Shown here one piece after another: positions 25,609 through 32,683 of a DNA stretch of 32,683 bases. The stretch covers positions 1 through 32,683 of the forward strand of contig CALFYL010000314.1 of assembly GCA_937952135.1 (NCBI GenBank), given 5' to 3'. Each line of letters starts with the position of its first letter. Within the stretch, counting starts at the first letter, position 1. The DNA comes from an uncultured Planctomycetia bacterium (lineage in GTDB: Bacteria; Planctomycetota; UBA1135; GCA-002686595). Below the pieces are notes generated by a model. It saw only the letters and a program-made list of their open reading frames with translations. It ran no database searches and was not told the DNA's origin. The translations under genes and the position numbers were made by a program.

Positions 25609-25716
25609 GCGATGTACCGAGCCAGAGCAAATTCTCCCCGCTAACCGAACAACGCAACGGCGTTGCCGACGTCGAGGCGGTCAGCGAGGAGAATTTGCTT
25701 CGGCTCGGTACATCGC
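25609..25716. repeat. 108-bp near-perfect inverted repeat between convergent genes
   Basis: Arms of 39 bases at 25609-25647 and 25678-25716 match at 35 positions. The outer 15 bases (GCGATGTACCGAGCC) are perfect, and so is AGCAAATTCTCC inside. The 30-base loop holds its own small hairpin (GCAAC-GGC-GTTGC). All four differences are transitions. In a minus-strand RNA three of them become G-U pairs and one an A-C mismatch; on the plus strand it is the reverse. The hairpin starts six bases after the minus-strand secreted-protein stop. No T-run follows. It may be a bidirectional terminator, an mRNA 3' stabiliser, or a miniature element with terminal inverted repeats; no target-site duplication is visible. 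Confidence 0.9.
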
Positions 25717-25721
25717 TGACG

Positions 25722-26930
25722 TCAGGGGACGTAGGTCAGTTCGACCGCGTCCGAGAGGTTGGTGGTCTTCGAGGCCGGCGGGTCGCGGAACCAGCCCTGC
25801 ACATAAGCCTTGTCGCCGATCGCCCACGGGTTGCCGAGCGCGCCGGGGTTCGCGGCCTGGAACGCGTTCCAGTCGAGCGTCATCGAGCCGTCGCAGGCCG
25901 CGGCGGTTCCGCCGGAGTTCTGCGGGGCCGAGCGCTGCGTCGGGCTCTTCACGCACAGGAAGCTCGTGCTCGTCGCCGACCACGGCGTCGCCTGCGCGCC
26001 GGTGATGCTGTAGAAAATCAGCCCCGACTTCTGGCCTTCGACGTTCGCGATCGAGATCGTGCACGGGTTCGCCGCGCTGACGCTCGGCTGGTTGCTCGCG
26101 CCGATCGACGGCACGCAATTGTTCGTCGTCGTGCCCGCGGTGCAGTACACGGCCGGCTGGCCGCCGCCGCCGCCGCCGACCCAGGTTGCGGCCGCGAACG
26201 TGCCGCTTCCGGTGAAGGGCGACGGGATCGTTCCGGTCTGCGTTCCGGTGGCGACGTCGATCACGTAGAAGTTGGCCTGGGTCGTATTCGGACCGTCGCT
26301 CACGAAGTACGCCGTGCCATTGGCGACGGCGAGGGCGTCGATGTCGGTCTCACCTGCCGGGTAGCCCGCGATGAAGGTCGTCGACTGCGCCACGGTGTCG
26401 ATCTGGTAGAGACCGCGGACCTGCGGGCTGGGGGCCGCGTCGCTGAGGCCGTAGAGCAGGCCGTTGGAAGCATCGTGTTCCAATCCGCCGAAATCGAAAC
26501 CCGACGGGTACACGTAGAGCTGCACGGCATCGAGCGTGACCGGATCGATCTCGTAGACCGCTTCCGTCGCGATGTTGCGCGTGCCGTAGAGCTTGCCGTT
26601 GCTGAAGCTCAGCGCGACGTAGTTGACCGAGCCGCCGTTGAACGTGAGCGAGCCCAGGTTGGTCGGCGTGAGCGGGTTGCCCATCGGCGACGAGAACAGC
26701 GTGCCGCCGTTGTTCCAATACAACGTGTTGGTGCTCGCGTCGTACGCCATGCCCCACGGCTTGGCGTCGCTCGTGCTGCTCGAGTAGATCGGTGTCGCGA
26801 CGCCGCTAGCGACGTCGATTTCGTAGATGGTGGCTGTGCCGCTCTGGTCGTTGCCGACTACGAGCTGGGCCGAGGCCGGAGCGCAAAGCAGCGCCGCGAC
26901 GAGCGCGGACTTCATGGAGAGAGGCTTCAT
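25722..26930 (-). CDS. secreted beta-propeller-like protein with a C-terminal planctomycete-type module
   Basis: The 402-aa protein starts with a signal peptide (KPLSMKSALVAALLCAPASA, cleavage before QLVV), so it is exported. Residues 22-255 show repeated beta-rich units (YEIDVASG, GMAYDASTNTLYW, GLEHDASNGLLYGL, YVIDVATG) like NHL or related propeller proteins. A run of six glycines leads to a C-terminal module (about 260-402) with Cys263 and Cys272 near its start and the sequences EGQKSGLIFYSI, FLCVKSPTQR and GWFRDPP. From memory this module recurs at the end of many secreted proteins in some planctomycetes; a role in surface attachment or sorting is inference. The second in-frame ATG at 26915 is an alternative start. 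The stop lies six bases before the 108-bp inverted repeat. Confidence 0.85.
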   Translation of the reverse strand: MKPLSMKSALVAALLCAPASAQLVVGNDQSGTATIYEIDVASGVATPIYSSSTSDAKPWGMAYDASTNTLYWNNGGTLFSSPMGNPLTPTNLGSLTFNGGSVNYVALSFSNGKLYGTRNIATEAVYEIDPVTLDAVQLYVYPSGFDFGGLEHDASNGLLYGLSDAAPSPQVRGLYQIDTVAQSTTFIAGYPAGETDIDALAVANGTAYFVSDGPNTTQANFYVIDVATGTQTGTIPSPFTGSGTFAAATWVGGGGGGQPAVYCTAGTTTNNCVPSIGASNQPSVSAANPCTISIANVEGQKSGLIFYSITGAQATPWSATSTSFLCVKSPTQRSAPQNSGGTAAACDGSMTLDWNAFQAANPGALGNPWAIGDKAYVQGWFRDPPASKTTNLSDAVELTYVP

Positions 26931-26989
26931 GTCTTCGGTGGGGGTCAAGCTGGAGGAGCTCCGTGGACGCCGGGCCTGGCGGCGAAGAC

Positions 26990-27021
26990 GCGCGCCCGGT
27001 CTGGGGGAGACCCGGGCGCGC
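26990..27021. repeat. GC-rich hairpin upstream of the secreted-protein gene
   Basis: GCGCGCCCGGTCT pairs with AGACCCGGGCGCGC around five G, with one bulged C. It lies 60 bases upstream of the secreted-protein start and 175 bases downstream of the previous minus-strand stop. No T-run follows in either direction. It may be a weak terminator for the upstream gene or a leader hairpin. Confidence 0.5.
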
Positions 27022-27195
27022 TTCGATGGCCCGCCATGGAGCGTGTCGCCGAGCCCAGAGTTTAGCTCGACGGGCCGAGTCCGAACGCGGGCCGAGCATG
27101 ACGAGTTCGAGCGCGTTCTCCGCGATCTCCAACGACGCGGGCGCGTTCCAAGAAATCGCCGAAAAACGTGCTCGAACGAGCGCTCCGTCCCCGCG

Positions 27196-27702
27196 CTAGT
27201 CGAACAGGAACTCGACCTCTGCGACCGCATCGCCCTCGTAACGCACGCGGCAGTGATCGGAGCTGAGCATTTGGCCGCCTTGCCCGTGGTGGAAGACGTC
27301 GAAGTGGGGCGGCGGTTCGTCGAGGAGACCGAACGACAGTCCCGCGGGCATGCCGCTACGCCAGCGAGTTGCGATCGCGCGAACTTCGCTGCGCGACATG
27401 CCGAGTTCGACGCGTTGCATGTCGCGGAAGAACAGCTTTCGCGGCGTCATCGGCCACAGGTAGAGACCCCCGAAGAACGCCAGCGTTCCGACGGCGGCGA
27501 GCACGGCTGCGGCTGCGCCGAGTGAGCGCACGCTGTACGCGGCGAGGGCGCCGAGCAGGACGGCGACGGCGACCGAGAGCGACGCCGGGCACACCCATCC
27601 AAGCGCGAGCGTCGCGAACGTGTCGGCCAGTGCGAGCGCGACACAAACGGCCGCAACTCCGAGGGCCGGAACGATGCGCAGGGACTCGCGTTGCTCGTGC
27701 AT
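27196..27702 (-). CDS. small membrane protein with a BamE-like C-terminal motif
   Basis: The 168-aa protein (ATG at 27702; a GTG at 27732 would add ten residues) has about four hydrophobic helices in its first 95 residues and a soluble C-terminal part. That part contains VELGMSRSEVRAIATRW, which resembles the short helix-turn start of BamE/SmpA-type domains (G-M-s-x-x-e-V), then a beta-rich end. I do not recognise the family. It follows the helicase-nuclease gene by 56 bases on the same strand, so read-through is possible, but no functional link is evident. Confidence 0.6.
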   Translation of the reverse strand: MHEQRESLRIVPALGVAAVCVALALADTFATLALGWVCPASLSVAVAVLLGALAAYSVRSLGAAAAVLAAVGTLAFFGGLYLWPMTPRKLFFRDMQRVELGMSRSEVRAIATRWRSGMPAGLSFGLLDEPPPHFDVFHHGQGGQMLSSDHCRVRYEGDAVAEVEFLFD

Positions 27703-27758
27703 GGTCGGCGCCGCGTCTCCAGCGGCCGCCACGAATCTAAAGCCGGCGAGCGACCTCG

Positions 27759-30700
27759 CTAAGTGGCGGACGCGCGCCAGCTCTCGACGGTCGCGGCGAG
27801 GCGTTCGCGGATCTTCGAGCCCAAACGCTCGAACGGGAGTTCCGCGGCGGCGAGACGGATGAACTCGTCGTCGGTTCGCAGCACGCCGTCGGCGGCGACC
27901 CAGGCGACGATCGCGAGCAGCTCGGCGTCCGTGTAGCGCTCGATCGTCTTGTACGCGGGCACCTTAGGGCGCGGCGGGCGTCGCGCCGGCTCGCTCGGCG
28001 GCGCGGGCGCAGCGGACGCGGGCACAACGGGCGCGAGATCGGCGACCACGGCATCCGGCGCCGGCTCGCTTTGCCCGTTCGCGCGTTGCACCGCGCGCTC
28101 GAACGCCGCGCACGCGCGCTCGATCTCGGCGTCGCGGTCGCGAAACCAGTCGCTCGACCAGACGCGATGGAAGCTCCAGCCCAAGCGCTCGAGCTGCGCC
28201 TGCCGCAGGCGGTCGCGGTCGCGCGCGGTGGCGCTGGAGTGGTAGGCCTCGCCGTCGCATTCGATCGCGAGCACCGGCTCGCCGGGGCGTTCGGGATGCA
28301 TCGCGACGAGATCGATGCGCAGCCGCAAGGCGCCGAACTGCGCGCGCAGCTCGAGCCCGCGCGCCTCGAGCGCCGCGCGCACGTCCGCCTCGAACGAATT
28401 CGACGGCGCCGGCGCGGCCGCTTCGGTGGACGCAAGCCGCTCGCCGCCGTTCGACGCGAAGTTCATGTACGCCTTGAGCATCGCGAGGCCGCGCGACGAC
28501 GAGCGAACCGAATCGATCTCGTCGGCGCGGAACGAACTCACGACGCACATGCGCTTGCGCGCGCGGGTGATGGCGACGTTGAGCCTCCTGTAGCCGGCCT
28601 GTTGCAGAAGCGGCCCGAAGCGATTCAGCGGCAGCGATCCCGACGGCGAGCGGCCGTAGCCGATCGAGAGCACGATCGCATCGCGCTCGTCGCCCTGCAC
28701 GGTCTCGAGGTTCTTCACGAAGAAGCGGTCGTCGCGCTCGAGCGCGAAGAACTCGGCCAGCTCCGGACTCTCCTGCGCCGCCTGCGCGACCGCGCGGTCG
28801 AGCGCGGCCTGCACGCGGGCCGCGTGCTGAATCCCCATCGTGATCACGCCCAGCGATTCGCCCGGCCGCGTGCGCGCGTGCTCGAGCACGAGTTCGACGA
28901 CCTTTTCGACCTCCGCCTGCGAGCTGTCCTCCTGCCCTGAGAGCGACGCCTCGCTCTCGACGAGCACATGGCGGATCGCCTCCGTGCGCCGCGCGCTGGG
29001 AAACGTGATGAGTCGCTTGTCGTACACCTCGACGTTGCTGAATGTGATCAGCCGTTCGTCGTGGCTGCGGTAGTGCCACTCGAGCATGCGGCTCGTCACG
29101 AAGCTGCCGAGGTTGTCGAGCAAGCTCTCGAAACCGCCCGTCGCGTCGCGCGCGAGCCGCGCAGGACTCGACGCGCTCTCTTGTTCGGCCTGTTCGACGT
29201 CGCCTTGCTCGATCGCCGTCGCGAAGAACGTCGTCGGCGGAAGCTGGTGCCGGTCGCCGGCCGCGACGACTTGCTTCGCTCGGTAGAGCGCGGGCACGGC
29301 TTCCTCGGGCAGCACCTGGCTCGCTTCGTCGAACACGACGAGGTCGAAGTGCGCCGGCCGCGCGGCGAGGAGCTGGCTCACGGAGAGCGGACTCGCGACC
29401 CAGCACGGCGCGAGGCACGTGAGCACGTCGGGAGCCTCCTCGAACAGTTGCCGAAGCGGCCGATGGCGGGCCTTCTTCGCGACCTCGCGCTTCACGAGGT
29501 CGGCTTGCTCGGGGTGCGCGTTCATCGTCGCGATCACCCGCTCGGCGTGGACGCGCCGCACGCGCGCGGCGGCGAGCCGGATGCGTTCGCGATCGAGCTG
29601 GCGGAACTCCTCGACGAGTTGTTCGTGTTCGCGGCCGCGGAACGACGCGAGCTTCGGCTCGTTCGCGAGCGCATGCTCGAGCGCCGTCGAGAACAGCACG
29701 AAGTCGAAGCGCTCGCGAAAACTCTCGGGATCGACGCGTTCGACGCGCCATTCGTCGACGAGGCGCGCGAGGCCCGCGTCGTGAAGCGCCGCGCGAGCCG
29801 CGAGCACTTCGGGCATCTGGAACACCGTGAAGTTGTCCGACGCGAGCGCGGCGAGTTGCTCTCCGAGCTGTTCGAGCGGGCGATCGGGTCCCGCCAGCCC
29901 GGGCAGGCTGCGCCGGAGCGCTTCGCAAGCTCCCGCGAGCGCCGTCGACGCCGCGCCCAAGCTCGACGCCGCGGCGGAGTGCGCCGGCGCGTTCGACCTC
30001 GGAGCGTGCTCGCGCCAGCGGCGTTGGAGTTTGAGGGCTTCGATCGCTTCGCGGTGCAACGCGTCGCTCGAGACGGGCGAGGTTCGCGCGGCGAGCATCG
30101 TCTTGCGCGCCGCGCGGAAGCGGCTGTCGAACAGAAACGCGCTGAGTCTCCCGAAGGCGCCCGTGGCCGCGGGCTCGAGCGCATCGGACAACGCTTCGAG
30201 GTCCTGCTCGAAGAGCTGCGGCCGGTAGCGCGCCCCGAAGGTCGCCGCGTCGCGCAGAACGGCGAGCAAGTGCTCGATCTCGTTCAAGCTCGCGGGCGCG
30301 CGGCATTCGCAGTCGGCCGCCACGCGGGCCAGCGGCTCGCCCAGCGCCGGAGACAGCTCGTCCGCGGCTCGACGCGCCAGCGCGAGCGCGGACTGCGCGG
30401 CCGCGCCGTCCGCGATCTGTGCGCGCGACCAAGGCAGCTCGTCCGAGCCGAGATGGACTCGAGGCTGGTTTGCGAACGCGCGAACGGCGGCCTCGGCGCG
30501 CTCCAGCTTCTCGCGCGTGAGCTTGGCGAACGCGTCGGCGGGCGCTCGCGCTTTCGACCGAGCGTGCGGCGGCAGCGCGAGCAGGCGCCCGATCAGTTGC
30601 ACGACCGAGAGCTCGAGCGGCGCGCGCGGGCGGTTGACCCGTTGCGCGTGCGCATTCAGCGCGTCGCGCCGCGCCTCGAACTCGCGGTGAACGCGCTCGA

Positions 30701-31943
30701 CGCCCTCGGGCCTCGGCGAGCTCTTGACCGTCTCGAGCGTCTCGCGCAGCTTCGCCATCACCGCCTTGCGCGAGATGGAGGCGCCGTGCAGATCGAGCAC
30801 GAGGTGGCCGAGGCCCACGCTCGGATCCGAGAGCCGCTTGATGACGGCCTCGAGCGCGGCGCGCTTCTCGGCCACGAACAGCACCCTGCGACCCGCGGCG
30901 ACGCTCTGCGCGATCAAGTTCGCGATCGTCTGGCTCTTGCCGGTTCCCGGCGGCCCTTGCACCACGAGATCCTCGCCGCGTTCGACGGCTTCGATCGCGG
31001 CTTGCTGCGTCGGGTCGGCGTCGAGGACGTAGTGCTCCGCGTCCGGATCGCGCGTGTCGAGTTGAGCGAGCTGGGAGTCGAGCGCTCGGCTGGCGAAGGT
31101 CGCGCGCGTCGGCGCATGGCCCGCGAGCGCGACCGCGAGGCGGCTCGATCCGAGCGCCGGTTCGTTGCGCTGGAGGTCCTCGACCATGGCCATCCGCGCG
31201 AAGTGAAAGTTCGCGATCACCGCCCGCGGCTCGATCGCGAAGCTCGCAATCGATTTCGCGGCGGCCTCGCGCAGTGCGTCGAACAGCCGCGATGGCTGGA
31301 CGCGCCACACGCCGTCCTCGTCTTCGTCGCTGCATGCGCGGAGCAGTGCGTCGTCGTCGAGCTCGATCGCATAGTCCTGGGACAACACGTGCAGCAGCAC
31401 GGGGTTGATCTTCGGCTCGCCCGCGGGCTGCAGGACGAGGTCGAGTCCCGCTTGGCCGCGCGGTGCGATGCGCAGCGGAACCAAGAGCACCGGCGACTGG
31501 TACGGCTTGCCGCCGTCGAGCGCCGGCCAGCCCGCCATGCCGAGCGCGAGGTGCAGCGTGTCGACGCCCTTCTCCTCGAGGTTCGAGACCGCCTTCTGGC
31601 GCAGCGTCTGGAGCGTGTGCCGCAGCTTCGCTCGCGCGCTCGCGGGGCGTCCTGCAGCGTCGGTGGCGGCGCCGCTCGCGGCCTCGGTCGCTGCGTCGCT
31701 CGCCGTCTCGTTCGGCTCGCTTCTCGGAAGCTCGAGCTGGCCCACGTTCACATCGCCGCCCTCCACGAGGCGCGTGACGGCCGCCTCGCGGCCCGCGAGG
31801 TCGAGCGAGCCGACCTTCAAGTCGCGGAAGAACAGCAGCGTGTTCGCGCGCGAAGGATCGATCAGTCGCTTGACCCACAGCTCGCGCGCCGCGGCCACGA
31901 CCTGCGCCGCTTCCCCAGCCGCTTCAGGCATCTCGTTCGACAT
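27759..31943 (-). CDS. DUF4011-SF1 helicase-Vsr-like nuclease, putative defence protein
   Basis: The 1394-aa single-chain protein resembles the DUF4011-helicase-Vsr (hhe) architecture reported among anti-phage systems. The N-terminal DUF4011-type region (RLIDPSRANTLLFFRDLK) has an alanine-rich insert at 80-105. The split SF1 helicase has Walker A GPPGTGKS (330-337), Walker B with Asp872 in VVFDEASQ, then AAGDRHQLPP, METVQGDERD-like motif V and NVAITRARKRM (1122-1132). The nuclease domain (about 1190-1290) has FEADVRAAL, Asp1211, and E1228-C-D1230, followed by a Vsr-like LGWSFHRVWSSDWF. All three nuclease acids are present, so it should be active. A DUF3320-like tail (YTDAELLAIVAWV) ends it. 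No methylase or partner lies beside it. The ATG at 31943 is used; 31931 is possible. Confidence 0.9.
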   Translation of the reverse strand: MSNEMPEAAGEAAQVVAAARELWVKRLIDPSRANTLLFFRDLKVGSLDLAGREAAVTRLVEGGDVNVGQLELPRSEPNETASDAATEAASGAATDAAGRPASARAKLRHTLQTLRQKAVSNLEEKGVDTLHLALGMAGWPALDGGKPYQSPVLLVPLRIAPRGQAGLDLVLQPAGEPKINPVLLHVLSQDYAIELDDDALLRACSDEDEDGVWRVQPSRLFDALREAAAKSIASFAIEPRAVIANFHFARMAMVEDLQRNEPALGSSRLAVALAGHAPTRATFASRALDSQLAQLDTRDPDAEHYVLDADPTQQAAIEAVERGEDLVVQGPPGTGKSQTIANLIAQSVAAGRRVLFVAEKRAALEAVIKRLSDPSVGLGHLVLDLHGASISRKAVMAKLRETLETVKSSPRPEGVERVHREFEARRDALNAHAQRVNRPRAPLELSVVQLIGRLLALPPHARSKARAPADAFAKLTREKLERAEAAVRAFANQPRVHLGSDELPWSRAQIADGAAAQSALALARRAADELSPALGEPLARVAADCECRAPASLNEIEHLLAVLRDAATFGARYRPQLFEQDLEALSDALEPAATGAFGRLSAFLFDSRFRAARKTMLAARTSPVSSDALHREAIEALKLQRRWREHAPRSNAPAHSAAASSLGAASTALAGACEALRRSLPGLAGPDRPLEQLGEQLAALASDNFTVFQMPEVLAARAALHDAGLARLVDEWRVERVDPESFRERFDFVLFSTALEHALANEPKLASFRGREHEQLVEEFRQLDRERIRLAAARVRRVHAERVIATMNAHPEQADLVKREVAKKARHRPLRQLFEEAPDVLTCLAPCWVASPLSVSQLLAARPAHFDLVVFDEASQVLPEEAVPALYRAKQVVAAGDRHQLPPTTFFATAIEQGDVEQAEQESASSPARLARDATGGFESLLDNLGSFVTSRMLEWHYRSHDERLITFSNVEVYDKRLITFPSARRTEAIRHVLVESEASLSGQEDSSQAEVEKVVELVLEHARTRPGESLGVITMGIQHAARVQAALDRAVAQAAQESPELAEFFALERDDRFFVKNLETVQGDERDAIVLSIGYGRSPSGSLPLNRFGPLLQQAGYRRLNVAITRARKRMCVVSSFRADEIDSVRSSSRGLAMLKAYMNFASNGGERLASTEAAAPAPSNSFEADVRAALEARGLELRAQFGALRLRIDLVAMHPERPGEPVLAIECDGEAYHSSATARDRDRLRQAQLERLGWSFHRVWSSDWFRDRDAEIERACAAFERAVQRANGQSEPAPDAVVADLAPVVPASAAPAPPSEPARRPPRPKVPAYKTIERYTDAELLAIVAWVAADGVLRTDDEFIRLAAAELPFERLGSKIRERLAATVESWRASAT

Positions 31944-31977
31944 CGGCCGACGAGGTTAGCGCCTGCCGCGTCCCGCG

Positions 31978-32006
31978 ACGAAAACAGCCGCCCGCTCGCG
32001 GGCGGC
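31978..32006 (-). terminator. intrinsic terminator of metH
   Basis: Read on the minus strand, a perfect 8-bp stem (GCCGCCCG / CGGGCGGC) with a CGAG loop at 32006-31987 is followed by TGTTTTCG. It begins just after the metH stop codon and lies about 45 bases before the helicase-nuclease start. It should insulate that gene from metH transcription. Confidence 0.85.
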
Positions 32007-32013
32007 GCCGGCC

Positions 32014-32683
32014 TCAGACCGTGAAGTACTTCGCCGCCGGGTGGTGGCAGACGATCGCGCTCGTCGATTGCTCGGGGTGCAGTTGGTGCTCGTCGCTCAT
32101 GGTGAGGCCGAGCTTCTGTGCGCCGAGCAGATCGAGCAGCTTCTCCTGGTCCGCGAGGTTCGGACAGGCGGGGTAGCCGAAGGAGAAGCGCGAGCCGCGA
32201 TAGCCCTGCTTGAAGAGCTCTTTCATGTCGCGCGCGTCCTGGTCGGCGATTCCGAGCTCGGCGCGGATCTGCTTGTGGATGTACTCGGCCAGCCCCTCGG
32301 CGGCTTCGACCGAGAGGCCGTGCAGGTGCAGATAGTCCTGGTAGCGGTCGGCGGCGAACCACTCGCGCGCGACTTCGCTGCAGTGCTGGCCGATCGTCAC
32401 CACTTGCAGCGCGATGACATCGAGCTCGCCATCTCTGCGGAAGAAGTCGGCGATGCACAGGTTCTGCTTGCCCGTCTGGCGCGGGAAGGCGAAGCGCGCG
32501 ACCTCGCGCGATTCGTCGCTGGGATGCAGGAGCACCACCGAATCCCCCTCGGCGAAGCACTTCCAGTAGCCGTAGGCCGCCTTCGGCTCGAGGATCTTCT
32601 CCTTCGCGCACTGCTTGCCGAGGCTGTGGAAGATCGGCCGCACGTGCTCGTCGATGAACTTGGCGTAGTCCTTCTGCGGCTTG
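32014..32683 (-). CDS. metH: cobalamin-dependent methionine synthase, C-terminal activation domain (5' end outside)
   Basis: Only the last 223 codons are inside the window; the frame is open to the edge. The sequence matches the AdoMet-binding reactivation domain of MetH, which remethylates oxidised cobalamin with flavodoxin and S-adenosylmethionine. Motifs are KAAYGYWKC, the AdoMet-binding R-x3-GY in SRFSFGYPACPNL, GLTMSDEHQLHPEQSTS and the terminal HHPAAKYFTV. It could be a full MetH or a split reactivation subunit; that depends on upstream sequence. A terminator follows directly. Confidence 0.93.
   Translation of the reverse strand, partial: KPQKDYAKFIDEHVRPIFHSLGKQCAKEKILEPKAAYGYWKCFAEGDSVVLLHPSDESREVARFAFPRQTGKQNLCIADFFRRDGELDVIALQVVTIGQHCSEVAREWFAADRYQDYLHLHGLSVEAAEGLAEYIHKQIRAELGIADQDARDMKELFKQGYRGSRFSFGYPACPNLADQEKLLDLLGAQKLGLTMSDEHQLHPEQSTSAIVCHHPAAKYFTV

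Noticed and set aside
25609..25716. CRISPR or attC-like interpretation of the large inverted repeat
   Set aside because: There is one palindromic unit only, no repeated spacers, no integrase or cas gene nearby, and no attC core sites.
27964..31878. 1304-codon second minus-strand frame inside the helicase-nuclease
   Set aside because: Same strand, shifted frame; Arg/Ala/Gly-rich without motifs.
28968..32024. 1018-codon open frame opposite the helicase-nuclease
   Set aside because: It is the antisense shadow of a gene with all helicase and nuclease motifs in its own frame.

Overview
The window is GC-rich (by eye about 70%), densely packed bacterial chromosome. Most starts lack a Shine-Dalgarno site and GTG starts are common. 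One secreted protein ends in a roughly 140-residue module that, from memory, resembles a C-terminal module repeated in many secreted proteins of some marine planctomycetes. Together with the mix of chemotaxis, phosphorelay and housekeeping genes this suggests a planctomycete or close relative. That placement is inference and was not tested by any search. No rRNA, tRNA, CRISPR array or transposase gene was seen.

Positions 1-10686 form a chemotaxis region. A GAF-domain histidine kinase runs leftwards off the window and is divergent from cheA (with two HPt domains), cheW and a soluble triple-PAS receptor. A strong hairpin terminator closes that unit. A second unit, cheR-cheD-cheY-cheX-cheB, follows with overlapping or near-touching junctions. 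Together they give a full signalling set: receptor, coupling protein, kinase, response regulator, CheX-type phosphatase, and the adaptation enzymes CheR, CheB and CheD. No cheZ or cheC is visible.

Positions 10711-18300 hold mostly unrelated genes in alternating orientation: a CobB-type sirtuin, a B12-binding-domain radical SAM enzyme, a patatin-like phospholipase, a polytopic membrane protein, a secreted alpha/beta hydrolase and histidyl-tRNA synthetase. A 383-bp gap after hisS contains a long hairpin and a tandem repeat.

Positions 18309-25578 hold a 744-aa EF-hand protein with three predicted membrane segments and no recognised function, then a three-gene phosphorelay: a membrane PAS histidine kinase, a stand-alone receiver, and a REC-REC-PAS-kinase-REC hybrid. 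Both junctions of the phosphorelay overlap or nearly touch, so the three genes are probably co-transcribed.

Positions 25579-32683 are on the minus strand. A 108-bp near-perfect inverted repeat lies where the hybrid kinase converges on the secreted propeller-like protein. Upstream of the latter are a small membrane protein and a 1394-aa DUF4011-helicase-Vsr-like nuclease, an architecture linked to phage defence. The last feature is the C-terminal activation domain of cobalamin-dependent methionine synthase (metH), cut by the window edge and followed by a clear terminator.

The best candidates for something new are the 108-bp inverted repeat, the EF-hand membrane protein, the stand-alone helicase-nuclease, and the hybrid kinase with a degenerate second receiver.
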